Made by a program: the position numbers and the translations under genes
Part shown: positions 50,507 to 60,291 of the stretch, piece by piece
Layout: the number at the start of each line of letters is the position of its first letter
How positions within the stretch are numbered: position 1 is the stretch's first letter
Notes under the pieces: generated by a model
What the model was told of the DNA's origin: nothing
What the model saw: only the letters and a program-made list of their open reading frames with translations
The model's database searches: none
DNA from: Oopsacas minuta
Taxonomy: Eukaryota > Porifera > Hexactinellida > Lyssacinosida > Leucopsacidae
Assembly: GCA_024704765.1 (NCBI GenBank)
Contig: JAKMXF010000302.1
Coordinates: 62,001-126,000, forward strand
Direction of reading: 5' to 3'
DNA length: 64,000 bases

Positions 50507-51017
50507 CTCGTCACTTCTGTTTAATTAATCTGCTGGATGCAGTAGCTTTCGTTTCAATTAGTAGCTTAGTCTTTTACCTGGATCATAAAGAAGTCTATCT
50601 TTAACAATTCGACAAGAGGCAAATTATTGCTTGTCAATTAATCTTCACAAGAATTTGCACTTACATTATGCATCTATAAACTAAATTAATATTTATAATG
50701 CATTTCTTTTAGAAAACATTCTACATTTTTCCTAATTTTTATTTTCCCTTTCGCAATACAAACTAAATTGTATTCTATACTACAATAATATACAATGAGG
50801 AGGCTATAGGACAAACCGGAGTACTGTTTGCATTTCAATAGCATCATTGCATGTGGACCAACCTCTTCTAGGCCTACCTGAGCAGATTGTATCAAATAGT
50901 TTTAGAAATCTGAGATGCTTCACTAAGAATAGTACATAAGTAGAGCTTATTTAAATGCAGCAAATTTTTCCTTTAACAATTCTAATTATATAAATAAAGT
51001 TGATTGTATAACTTAGT
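50507..51017. other. intergenic between RIF1 and p190-like gene
   Basis: AT-rich, no gene. A reverse-strand frame at 50686-50895 has random composition. The region ends ACTTAG one base before the next ATG. Confidence 0.4.
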
Positions 51018-53222
51018 ATGAAATTAAGAATTTCTGTTGTGAGCTCTCCATGTAACACACCTCAGGAAGATGGGGTGGGTAAGTCCAGTCTCTGTCAGCA
51101 ATTTATATACGGTAGACAAGTAAGAGTAAAGAAAAGATGGACAGAGCAAGAATGGCAGAGTACGTATATTAATAAAAACCATTTCTTATACTGGGGTTCT
51201 CTTCCTTTGAGATTACCAGATGGAACCGAGACATTAATTCGACTCATAGAACAAACCACTATTTGGCGTCCTGATCAAGATGCTCTACACCCAGCAGCCT
51301 TTGCAAATTTCCCTAAACAAGCCGCACAAACTTGTCTACCTTCACCTGGGAAGACATGTAGTTTTCCAGAACATGTATCAATGTATACACACATAGATAA
51401 ACGTATCCTTAAGAGTGATGGTCGAGTGGTAGATGAGGAAGATATGTTATTTCCACATCAGGAATTTGTTGATGAGGGAATTAATGGGTTTCTATGTATT
51501 ATCGATCCTACTATGTCAGCTGATAGGATGTCACGACAAATACAATTTCTCAAAAGTTTTGTAAATCTTGCAAAGCCATCTGGTAAAAAATTAGTTTTCA
51601 TTCTCACGAAATGTGACCTTGCTAGTGAAAAGCAGCTAATCGATGCGCGTCACATAGTCCGTAACAAATTGAAGCACCAAGCCCCTATACTAGAAGTTTC
51701 AACTGTTGAAATGCATAATATACAAGATTCATTCGTTACACTAGCTCAGCGTTGTTTAAGGATTAAACCGATCATACAGGTACTTACATGGTTACAACAC
51801 AAACAAGCTAAGATGTTATTGTTCTCTAGACAGATCGCTGAATACCGTGAGTATCTCCTCCGTCTTGTAGAGGACTCCAGTTGGACCTGGGATGAGTTCT
51901 GGCAACAATTAAAATCATCTTCTCAATCCTTCCTCGCTGCCAACATTCAAGAAGGAGAATTGAAGAGATTGTTCTGTCTCCATATACTTGAGTTAAAGTT
52001 GAAGGAAGCAGGAGCTAAATACTCTATGAATCCAGAAGACAAAACTTATCTTAGACTGACTTCTTCACAAGCATCAGAGAGTGCTAAATCCTATCAGGAG
52101 TTTCTCTTTAATTCTATCAAAGCTCATCCAGACCTTACTCCAAATTATTCTAGAGGTGATTATTCACACTACGCCTCTGTAGATACTAAACTAGACCCCA
52201 GTACAAGCATGAGTCCTATCTTCCCGCCTCCCTTGCCCCCTCGTACCAAGGAATCAGATGAACTTCCTATTCCGCTTGGCAGTCCTATTCTCCCTAAGAG
52301 TAAGAGTAAGCTATTCGGGTCAAAGAAGCTCCGTAAGACTATGAGCTGGGGAGGAAAATCACAAATAACCATTGAAAATTCATCTCAGTCAAATGATAAC
52401 ATTCTAATGCATCAATCACCAACTGAATATGAAATAAGTCTATTTCACTCTATGCTGGGAAGCTCTACCCCCGGGAGTCAATTTGAGGATCTGCCTGCGA
52501 ATAAAGATGATACTTTCCGCAGGAGAGCAAAGACAACATCTAGTGGAAAGTATCTTCACCGTCCCTTACCTCCTAGTCCTGGCTTCGGTAGGTCAGATAA
52601 ACCAACTTTTCCAAAGGTTCTACCTTCTGGTACTCGTAATTCACCTCAACATACCAGGTCTAGATCTGACCAGCTGAGTATCGTCCCTGCTAACCTCTCC
52701 TTCCCTGACCTCTCTCGGATATCTGTTGTTGATCTAGGGGAGCCTGCACCATATCTAGACCCCATGGAACTTAAGTTACATACTCTTCCTAGATTCAGAC
52801 ACTCCCAGGCCTCAGTTGAGGGAGATTCTGCGTTTCAAGCAGAATTTTCACCCAAAAGGTTGATCAAACGGGAGAACTCGTTCCCTCTTCATGATTTTAA
52901 TATGAGACACTCGTTAGACCCGATCTTCTCCTCCAATATTACTGCTCCTATAAAAACCAAGATAGATGCTTCTGTCCAAACTTACCTGAGGGGAGAGAGA
53001 CGAAGGGAGAGTAGATGGGAGAGTAATACTCCTAAGCTATCTCACAGGAAACGTGATATCAGTACTTCTTGTGCTTGTATACAGGAAAATACGAATGAAC
53101 TAGACAATGAACAAGACTCTGGTACCGCTTCCTTTATTTGCACTCCCCCTCCTCCTCCTGATCCCCAGACCTGTGATCCTCTGAACCCAGTGGTCATGTA
53201 TGACATAGTAGAACCTGTATAA
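51018..53222 (+). CDS. p190RhoGAP-like GTPase protein lacking a RhoGAP domain
   Basis: A 734-residue single exon. The N-terminal 270 residues match the GTPase domain of p190RhoGAP (ARHGAP5/35): P-loop EDGVGKSS (17-24), the family-specific NKNHFLYWG (52-60), LIEQTT, GINGFLCIIDPT and the guanine-specificity motif TKCD (197-200). A helical part (about 270-375) containing WTWDEFWQQLK may be one FF domain. From 380 on it is disordered, Ser/Pro-rich with PPLPPRT, PPSP and many SP sites, and ends DPLNPVVMYDIVEPV. No RhoGAP domain follows in the frame or before the next gene. The role is therefore scaffolding or GTPase-linked signalling, not GAP activity. AATAAA at 53331-53336. Confidence 0.8.
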   Translation: MKLRISVVSSPCNTPQEDGVGKSSLCQQFIYGRQVRVKKRWTEQEWQSTYINKNHFLYWGSLPLRLPDGTETLIRLIEQTTIWRPDQDALHPAAFANFPKQAAQTCLPSPGKTCSFPEHVSMYTHIDKRILKSDGRVVDEEDMLFPHQEFVDEGINGFLCIIDPTMSADRMSRQIQFLKSFVNLAKPSGKKLVFILTKCDLASEKQLIDARHIVRNKLKHQAPILEVSTVEMHNIQDSFVTLAQRCLRIKPIIQVLTWLQHKQAKMLLFSRQIAEYREYLLRLVEDSSWTWDEFWQQLKSSSQSFLAANIQEGELKRLFCLHILELKLKEAGAKYSMNPEDKTYLRLTSSQASESAKSYQEFLFNSIKAHPDLTPNYSRGDYSHYASVDTKLDPSTSMSPIFPPPLPPRTKESDELPIPLGSPILPKSKSKLFGSKKLRKTMSWGGKSQITIENSSQSNDNILMHQSPTEYEISLFHSMLGSSTPGSQFEDLPANKDDTFRRRAKTTSSGKYLHRPLPPSPGFGRSDKPTFPKVLPSGTRNSPQHTRSRSDQLSIVPANLSFPDLSRISVVDLGEPAPYLDPMELKLHTLPRFRHSQASVEGDSAFQAEFSPKRLIKRENSFPLHDFNMRHSLDPIFSSNITAPIKTKIDASVQTYLRGERRRESRWESNTPKLSHRKRDISTSCACIQENTNELDNEQDSGTASFICTPPPPPDPQTCDPLNPVVMYDIVEPV

Positions 53223-53434
53223 ACTTGTGAATTTTAATTTTACTAACGGATCCATTGTTTGTTATTATTTTTATTATGTAAATACTTTTACCTGTTTGTT
53301 GGATATTTCTGCTATTTATTGCCTTTTCCGAATAAATAATATTTATTTTTACAGTTTAACCTTATAACACCAACTTATAAGAAATAATTGTATTATTTTA
53401 TTCCCTCCATAGTCCTTGTTGTACTTCTTATTCG

Positions 53435-54109
53435 ATGAGTATTCAATGGACCCTGACTGCAGGCTTCCTGTATTGCGAGGTTATTATCGTTATAATTCTA
53501 ACTCTACCTATCCTAAGTGCTAGGACATGGTACTGGATATTCAAAATGCGTGTCTTTTATCTTTTCGATTCTTGGAGGAACTTCACCTTCGGGTCTCTTT
53601 TCGTTTATTTGTCCATAATGTGTGTTGATTCTGTATTGAGTATGTTTCGCGCAATGGATGAGAAGGGGAGCAGTGTATCTACTGTCCCAGGTAGCGAAGC
53701 TATGATTAATTCTAAATTATTTCGTGCTCAAAGGAACCTCTATATTTCTGGTTTCGCAATACTACTCGCTCTTGTTATACGTCATTATATCTTGCTGTTA
53801 TCAACTCAAGCACAGTTACAGAAGAATCTATCTACTCTACAGAAACAAGCACAAAATGCAGCTCGTTTCCAAGCTCAGCAACAACAAGCTCCTGACAACA
53901 CTGAAGAAGTAGATAGACTCAAAGATATTATCAGGCAAAGAGAAAAGGAACTAGAGGAACTTAATATAAAGTTAGATCAGAAAAACTTAGAATTACAAGC
54001 TATGAAGAGACAAGCAGAGGGTGTATCGAGGGAATTTGAACGGGTAGCAGACCAGGCTCAGAGTATGCAAAGGGCACTAGATTCTGTTTCTAACAAGAAA
54101 GATGATTGA
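53435..54109 (+). CDS. BCAP31: B-cell receptor-associated protein 31/29 family ER protein
   Basis: A 224-residue single exon: three transmembrane helices in the first 125 residues (about 7-28, 46-64, 104-122), then a coiled coil (about 128-215) and the C-terminal KKDD, a KKxx-type ER retrieval signal. MSIQWTLTAGFLYCEVIIVI and the segment DSWRNFTFGS match the Bap31 family. It acts as an ER cargo receptor and chaperone for membrane proteins. No caspase-8 site could be judged. The upstream CCATAG at about 53407-53412 may be a leader splice acceptor. Confidence 0.92.
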   Translation: MSIQWTLTAGFLYCEVIIVIILTLPILSARTWYWIFKMRVFYLFDSWRNFTFGSLFVYLSIMCVDSVLSMFRAMDEKGSSVSTVPGSEAMINSKLFRAQRNLYISGFAILLALVIRHYILLLSTQAQLQKNLSTLQKQAQNAARFQAQQQQAPDNTEEVDRLKDIIRQREKELEELNIKLDQKNLELQAMKRQAEGVSREFERVADQAQSMQRALDSVSNKKDD

Positions 54110-54442
54110 GATAAAAATAGAGTTTGCCTTGTACCAATAATTATAAAGATATTTGTACTAAATCCCATAGCTTAGAAGATACATACTACTCAGTATGTAG
54201 TTATTGTAATGGAGTTATTATGACTATGTTAGTGGAATATGTGATCTATAAGTTCTTTCCATTTATTAATTTTCAGGTTATGTTTTTCTTAAAAATGAAT
54301 GCTTTTGAGAACCAAAATTTGCTTAATTTCTCCGAATTTCATTTGAATCGGATCAATAGGTCGTTTGAATATTAATATAATTGCTATTTAGACTTTTCAT
54401 GAGCAAATAAAGAGCTGATTATAATTATCACAAGATATCGAC
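54110..54442. other. intergenic between BCAP31 and CCZ1
   Basis: AT-rich 3' flank with an AATAAA at about 54405-54411. I consider the 83-codon frame at 54124-54375 chance: it is made of Phe, Asn and Tyr runs and starts with a non-ATG codon. Confidence 0.4.
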
Positions 54443-55918
54443 ATGGAGGAAAGTCCTGCTGAAGTTATGAACTTCTGCATATTCAATACTGAGCTTGGAT
54501 TGAAAGAAGGTTTGGAACATGAAAAGATCATGTATTTCTATGGGCTATCTACTCAGACTACTTTAAAGAAATTCACTACTACTACTACTGGTGCTTCTAA
54601 TGGAATTACACAACTTGAATTAGATGGACAGATAAAACAAATTGGATTAGCTGAAGCAATGATTCAATTCTCTTCTACATTCTCTGATGATGGATGTCAT
54701 TTTATTCACACTAAGAAAACTAGACAAGTTATATACAACCCAGAACCTAACTATATTATGAAATTAACAGTCTCAGTTCCTTCTCTAGTTAACCCTCCTG
54801 ATCCAGGTAACCCTTTCTATATGGAGGATTCTGTTCAGGATTCCCTTTTAGATGCAATTATCAAACAATCTTATACATTTTTCACATTCTTCAATCGATC
54901 GTATACAGAAATTTTTACGCAATGTGGAGTAGAAGGTTTGAAAGAATGTTTGAGCGATTTCTATGATAAATTCTGGTCTAGCGTTTCTATTTCAAACTTA
55001 TCTCTTCTCAACCTATTCCAAGGTATCGTATTTCTTCCTCTGGGCAAGAACCCCTTCCTACGAGTCCATAGCTTCGTGTCTTGCATAGAAGCATCTTTCC
55101 CAATAATAAAGTACACTGTATTCTGCTATAGTTACCGTATGGTATGGTGTAGTCTAGAACAAAAGTATATGAGAATAGTATACAGATACTTAACCGATTT
55201 TCTTATGCCAGCCTGTTTTGATGATTCTAGTTCTTCCTACAAGCCTAAAGCCCTAGGTAAGATGAAGCCTAGCAGTCAGTGGGGGAGTATATCCGGTAGA
55301 AGCACCAGTACTAGTATCAGGGGGAACATGCAGAGTGGTTACATCATTGGTCCTAATAACATTAAAGATATAGAGCAACACATATCTACAGAGAGGGTGT
55401 ATATTATGGTGGATGATTGTCTTAAAACCTTCTACTTTGTTGTCTACCACGCGTATAATATCACTCTATGTCTCTTCTTAGAATCAGAAGATCCTCCTCT
55501 CCATAAATTCTATCAACAACTGCATCAGTGTTTATCAGCTGAGCTGGCTACACTAGCTCAAGAACTGAATGAGAACAGTACTAGCTCTTCCTCAGATGCT
55601 CAATACAAATTCCTGTATTGTAATAATATGAATCTAGCAGTCAAGAGCACTCTACACTCTGTTTCATATCCATACGAGTTCCAAGCTAGCAATGAACTTA
55701 TGCGACTTCTAGCTGATATGCATGATGATTTTGAATGCTCTAAACATGGTGAGATATTCATACGAACACGAGACGATACCTGGGTAGTCGGGCGCCGTTC
55801 TGACCAGAGAGAATTTTTTGTGGTTCTTTATTATAAAAACGCAACTTTAATGAATGTCCATGAAGAAATTCGGAAGATAACTAACGAGCAATTCACGAAC
55901 GTATTCTTTGTTGACTAA
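54443..55918 (+). CDS. CCZ1: vacuolar fusion protein CCZ1
   Basis: A 491-residue single exon, close to the usual size (482). N-terminal FCIFNTELGLKEGLEHEKIMYFYG is the hallmark of the first longin domain. Further matches are FSDDGCHFIHTKKTRQVI, YNPEPNYIMKLTVSVP and the C-terminal WVVGRRSDQREFFVVL. With MON1 it forms the exchange factor that loads Rab7 on late endosomes. A Ser/Gly-rich insertion (about 265-300) sits between longin domains two and three. Confidence 0.94.
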   Translation: MEESPAEVMNFCIFNTELGLKEGLEHEKIMYFYGLSTQTTLKKFTTTTTGASNGITQLELDGQIKQIGLAEAMIQFSSTFSDDGCHFIHTKKTRQVIYNPEPNYIMKLTVSVPSLVNPPDPGNPFYMEDSVQDSLLDAIIKQSYTFFTFFNRSYTEIFTQCGVEGLKECLSDFYDKFWSSVSISNLSLLNLFQGIVFLPLGKNPFLRVHSFVSCIEASFPIIKYTVFCYSYRMVWCSLEQKYMRIVYRYLTDFLMPACFDDSSSSYKPKALGKMKPSSQWGSISGRSTSTSIRGNMQSGYIIGPNNIKDIEQHISTERVYIMVDDCLKTFYFVVYHAYNITLCLFLESEDPPLHKFYQQLHQCLSAELATLAQELNENSTSSSSDAQYKFLYCNNMNLAVKSTLHSVSYPYEFQASNELMRLLADMHDDFECSKHGEIFIRTRDDTWVVGRRSDQREFFVVLYYKNATLMNVHEEIRKITNEQFTNVFFVD

Positions 55919-56354
55919 TGTAAGAGATCTTCCTATCTCTTTTCATTGGCTTTCTAACAATTGAGTTCCATTTTCGTACGTGTATATATATAGTGGTATA
56001 TTATGCTTTGTATTTGTTAATTACACGCTCCATAACTAATTAAACTGAGCAATTATTGAGCTCATCTGCTGTATTCATCTGATGTACACCCGCATGACCT
56101 AGATAATGACATGCAAATGGCTGCCATCAAATTACAGTAGGAATATAGATGATTATGTATCTGGAAGGTATCTTTCATTGAAACGTTCATACTTATTAGC
56201 AATAATTATCAATAAGTTTTCTGTTTTATTAAACTATACGAAATTACTCTCCCATCCACCTGCTATAACATCGTTATTAACTACGTAACAGACATAATTA
56301 ATATAAAATATACAACTCTAACCCTTACATTGTTTTAGAATTAATAAATAGTGA
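55919..56354. other. intergenic between CCZ1 and TMEM106
   Basis: AT-rich. The 60-codon frame at 56106-56288 shows no domain. The region ends in a T-rich tract with TTTTAG (56333-56338), 16 bases before the TMEM106 ATG. Confidence 0.4.
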
Positions 56355-57203
56355 ATGTCCGCTAATATCGGTACTCACCAGAACCTATTCGACTACAATG
56401 GCACCAGTATGTTAGACACAGATCTATCTCCTATCAATTCTAGACAAACTAAACTGAACGGGCATGGAGTTGTGGCTAAGCCGAACTCTAACTTTCCACT
56501 CGTCTGTCCCTCATGCAAGGGAACAGGAAGATTGCCGAAAGGAATGGAGCAAGAGCTTGTCGCACTCATCCCATACAAAGATAATAGATTGAAGCCTCGT
56601 CCTGTTTGGCCCTATATAACCGTGGCTGTAGGTCTACTATCCTTAACTCTATTCACAGGAGGAGCCTTACTATTCTTCATGTACCCGAGACAGGTAGCTG
56701 CTTCCACATTTGATGCAGTAGCTACTACACCTAATGATAGCTTTGTTGTGACTAGTCGGTTAATGAATATGTCATTGAATGCTAGCGTATTCGTGAATAA
56801 CTCTAACTTCTTTTCAATCAGTGTTCTTAACCTCAACATTACAGTATTTCACTATGATATAATTGTAGGCACTTATAAAGAAAAGGAGTTTTCTGTTGGC
56901 TCATTTGAACACAAGCTAGTCCAAACAGTATTTAATCTAACTTTCAAAGGTACGGACATGATCAAAGTACGTAACAATTGCTACGGAGAAGATTACACAC
57001 ATATGGTGATACTCACATTTCTTGTATCCTCTTCCTATTCCTATCTCTCTCACGTCAGTGCTACAACAGATACTGACTGGATGTATATTTCATGTAACTA
57101 CAACATGCGGGATAATGCAATTACGGTGGATAACTCAGTTGATAATCCAGACACCTGGGTTTATAACGAGGGAGGAGGTCAGAACGGTAATTGTGATTGT
57201 TAG
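56355..57203 (+). CDS. TMEM106-family lysosomal membrane protein
   Basis: A 282-residue single exon. The cytosolic part has VCPSCKGTGRLPKGMEQELVALIPYKDNRLKPR (motif CPxCxGTGR at about 51-59), which is diagnostic. One transmembrane helix follows (about 84-108), then a luminal LEA-2-like beta domain with several N-glycosylation sites (NMS, NAS, NNS, NIT). Vertebrate TMEM106A/B/C cannot be separated here, so no letter is given. The family controls lysosome size, position and acidification. The C-terminal NPDTWVYNEGGGQNGNCDC is a lineage-specific end. AATAAA at 57290-57295. Confidence 0.88.
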   Translation: MSANIGTHQNLFDYNGTSMLDTDLSPINSRQTKLNGHGVVAKPNSNFPLVCPSCKGTGRLPKGMEQELVALIPYKDNRLKPRPVWPYITVAVGLLSLTLFTGGALLFFMYPRQVAASTFDAVATTPNDSFVVTSRLMNMSLNASVFVNNSNFFSISVLNLNITVFHYDIIVGTYKEKEFSVGSFEHKLVQTVFNLTFKGTDMIKVRNNCYGEDYTHMVILTFLVSSSYSYLSHVSATTDTDWMYISCNYNMRDNAITVDNSVDNPDTWVYNEGGGQNGNCDC

Positions 57204-57417
57204 AACACCCCTGGAGATTTAAAAATGTATAAATACAGCGACTCATCACGGTCAATTAATATTATATGCATTCACATTTCCGTTTTATGAATAAATTGCA
57301 GAATTTCTGATGAAAATTGTACAAAATTCTCAATTTGTTTGTATTTTGGGTATTTATTTTAAGATTATTTATCTATAATTACAAATATATATTCATTAGC
57401 AGATAGCAATACGTAGT

Positions 57418-60291
57418 ATGGCAGAGAACAATCCTAACAAATTGGACACAACTTCTACCTTAGAGGTTATAGTAACTCAACAAGATTCAGACAGTCCAGG
57501 ACGATCAGACGGACGGGAGAGGTCTGTCTCTCCAACTGAGAACGAGTATAGAACAGATCTCACAAATATAATTATTTCATCAGAGACATCACAGCCAAAT
57601 ATATCCCGTTATGACGTTATTCATAAGGTCTCTCCTGAGGTGGATACTCTTCGTATAGAATCATGTCCAATGGAGACTAATACTCCTATACAAGCTACAC
57701 TGAAGAGAGATGATGATCAAACCAATGAAGACGGGAAAACTAAAATGCGTATTTCGTCTCAAGAGCAGTCACCTGTCAATCAAGCAACCAGTGACGTAGA
57801 TTATAAGACAGCTGACATTGTTTCTTCTGTCGAAGATACGTCTGATGTTTGTGAACTACGGAATTCATATGATACTCCAGTTGTTGTGATACGGGCTCCT
57901 ACATCTCTTGATGTACCAGACCAAGAAATGAGAGAGCTACATGATACAGAAATTCTACCCAATGAAAGTACAGACTCTATTTCCTCTGAACTGATCACTG
58001 ATTCACAGCAGTTAACAAGTGAGCCTATTCCTTCTATATCGATGAGTAGAGCTGATGAACAACCTGTAGAGATGAATGGTGACCTTTCAATGGATCTAGC
58101 ATCAGACAAGAATCTACAAACCTCCCACAGAGAGTACTTGGATAATTCTGAAGAAGCATTGACTCTAAATGTGAACGAATCACTGAACAGCAGTGAAGCT
58201 AGCTCAGGACAGGAAAAGAAAGGAGGTATAAGAGGGGGAGCTGAAAACTTTGATGAAATATCTGATATAGAAAATTGGGATGATATTGAAGGAGGAGACG
58301 ATGAGTTATGGAAATTGAGTTTCCAACCTTCCTTAACCGGACCTGAGGCAGAAGAGAGGGACGATGAAGAGGAGAAGGACACACCAGAAGAGTCACGGAG
58401 TATGAGGGAGCAGATGTCTCCCATCTCCTCGGGAGACGAATTCGGGGAAGCAGAGGATAAAGAGAAATATTTCCAGAAAGGAGGATACAGAGATTTTTAT
58501 GATTCAGAAGGAAAGGGAGAAATGATAGGTCAGAGTATCATAGTTATTGGAGGAGGTGCTGCTTCCCACGGGCGTTATCAGTCTCGTTCCAGAGACAGGG
58601 TGTTTGAATTTAACGAACCTCTAAGCCCAGCTCCTAATGATTCTGTTCCTAAGCAATTAGATTCTAAAAGCGCTAATTCTAACCTAACTCGTATCGTCAA
58701 ATTGAGTGAAGACGCTACCTCAGATATATCTGACAGTTCTTTCAAAGACACCATGGATGATTATGAAGAATCAAAAGTGAAAAACAAACGTGTGAAACCA
58801 CATCACTCTCGTGTCCGCGAGTCAAGCTCACATCCAAAAGATTTGCCGTTTTCTGATAAGTTGTTTGTGGATGCTAAGTATTTTATTATGAAAAGTAATA
58901 ATCATGAGAATATTCGTATCGCCAAGGAAAAGTACGCCTGGTCCACACCTCTGCCCAATGAGAAGAAACTGAGTCAATCCTATCGTCAACATAAGAATAT
59001 TATCTTATTGTTTTCTGTTAGGGAGAGCGGTAGGTTCCAGGGTTTCGCGAGGCTTGCTTCTGATGTCAAACGGAGTGGTCCTCCTATTCAATGGCATCTT
59101 CCACATGGGATAAAGGCCAACTCACTGGGAGGTATATTTCGTTTGCAATGGGTATATAAGGAAGATCTAGAGTTCTCTAGATGTCAGGACGTGTCCAATC
59201 CTTGGAATGACAATAAACCAGTTAAGATAAGTCGAGACGGCCAGGAGCTTCCTCCAGGTATCGGCGAGAAACTTTGCCGTTTATGGTTTGAACGTCCTGA
59301 CACTCCACCCGATATTTCGTCTCCCTCTAAGACCTCTAATTCCAACCTTGAAACAACATCCACTTCTCCTACTACTCACCAACCTACAACAACAACAGCC
59401 ACAACATCTAGTGCTTCTACTACTTCAGCTACACCCTTCCCAGCCCCTGCTACACAGCTACCCTATCCTACATTCCCTTACCCATACGGTATCCAGCCTA
59501 GCACAACTACACCGCACAATGTACATCTACAAAACTACCTAGCACAAGCTCAGCAACACCAGCTGCTTGTGGCTCAGGGTGTACGTCCTCCTGCTTCTTA
59601 CAGTACCTATCCCTATCTGCACCAACAAATGCAGAACTATGCTATGGCTCAGTCAATGCAAGCATTTACACAAGCTAACAAGATGGCTATGTGGAATGTA
59701 GAATCACAGCAACAAAGGAAGGCAATGGCTGCTGCTGCCATGAATTATCTTAAAGAAGCAGCAGCTCTCACAAAGACAAAGTCTCCTAAGAACAGGACCC
59801 CATCTCCTACATCCAAACGACGTAGAATATCTTCAGACAGCTCCTCAAAGAGATCTCACCACGATCTCAGACACGCTCTGAGAGGAGAGAAGGATAAGTC
59901 TCGTAGCTATCATCGAAGTAATTCCAGTCGTTCTGCTAAGACAAGACATTCTAGTTCTAGCAAACATAGACGTTATTCCAGCTCCAGAAAGTATTCAAGT
60001 TCTAAGATAAGAAAAGGACATCATGCCAATCGATCACGGACCCACTCATCTTCTCCTACACCTCAGGAGAGGGAGTATGAATCTCCAAACAACGATTTCA
60101 AATCCCAAGAATCCCCTAGTTCCCCTGAATCAATCGAATTAAGTCCTTCCAAAGACCCCACCCAAGAGTTTGGAGTTGACAAGGAAATCCTTCTACATGG
60201 CTCTTACGACGATTATTTGAAAGAAATGCAACAAAAAGGTGTCCATGCAGCAGCTGGACTTGGAAGACAGAAGTCGAGAGAGAATACTTAG
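57418..60291 (+). CDS. YTHDC1: YTH domain-containing protein 1 (nuclear m6A reader)
   Basis: A 957-residue single exon. The YTH domain (about 478-622) contains KYFIMKSNNHENIRIAKEKY, the aromatic-cage Trp in AWST, LLFSVRESGRFQGFARL, the second cage Trp in IQWHLP, and NPWNDNKPVKISRDGQELPP. This is the YTHDC1 type, not YTHDF. The N-terminal 400 residues are acidic and Ser-rich. After the YTH domain comes a Thr/Ala/Gln/Pro-rich stretch and then an Arg/Ser-rich tail (SKRRRISSDSSSKRSHH and onward), fitting nuclear speckle targeting. It links m6A in nascent RNA to splicing and export. Confidence 0.94.
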   Translation: MAENNPNKLDTTSTLEVIVTQQDSDSPGRSDGRERSVSPTENEYRTDLTNIIISSETSQPNISRYDVIHKVSPEVDTLRIESCPMETNTPIQATLKRDDDQTNEDGKTKMRISSQEQSPVNQATSDVDYKTADIVSSVEDTSDVCELRNSYDTPVVVIRAPTSLDVPDQEMRELHDTEILPNESTDSISSELITDSQQLTSEPIPSISMSRADEQPVEMNGDLSMDLASDKNLQTSHREYLDNSEEALTLNVNESLNSSEASSGQEKKGGIRGGAENFDEISDIENWDDIEGGDDELWKLSFQPSLTGPEAEERDDEEEKDTPEESRSMREQMSPISSGDEFGEAEDKEKYFQKGGYRDFYDSEGKGEMIGQSIIVIGGGAASHGRYQSRSRDRVFEFNEPLSPAPNDSVPKQLDSKSANSNLTRIVKLSEDATSDISDSSFKDTMDDYEESKVKNKRVKPHHSRVRESSSHPKDLPFSDKLFVDAKYFIMKSNNHENIRIAKEKYAWSTPLPNEKKLSQSYRQHKNIILLFSVRESGRFQGFARLASDVKRSGPPIQWHLPHGIKANSLGGIFRLQWVYKEDLEFSRCQDVSNPWNDNKPVKISRDGQELPPGIGEKLCRLWFERPDTPPDISSPSKTSNSNLETTSTSPTTHQPTTTTATTSSASTTSATPFPAPATQLPYPTFPYPYGIQPSTTTPHNVHLQNYLAQAQQHQLLVAQGVRPPASYSTYPYLHQQMQNYAMAQSMQAFTQANKMAMWNVESQQQRKAMAAAAMNYLKEAAALTKTKSPKNRTPSPTSKRRRISSDSSSKRSHHDLRHALRGEKDKSRSYHRSNSSRSAKTRHSSSSKHRRYSSSRKYSSSKIRKGHHANRSRTHSSSPTPQEREYESPNNDFKSQESPSSPESIELSPSKDPTQEFGVDKEILLHGSYDDYLKEMQQKGVHAAAGLGRQKSRENT

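Noticed and set aside
57801-58424. 207-codon reverse-strand frame inside YTHDC1
   Set aside because: Ser-rich shadow of the acidic N-terminal region on the coding strand; no domain or promoter.
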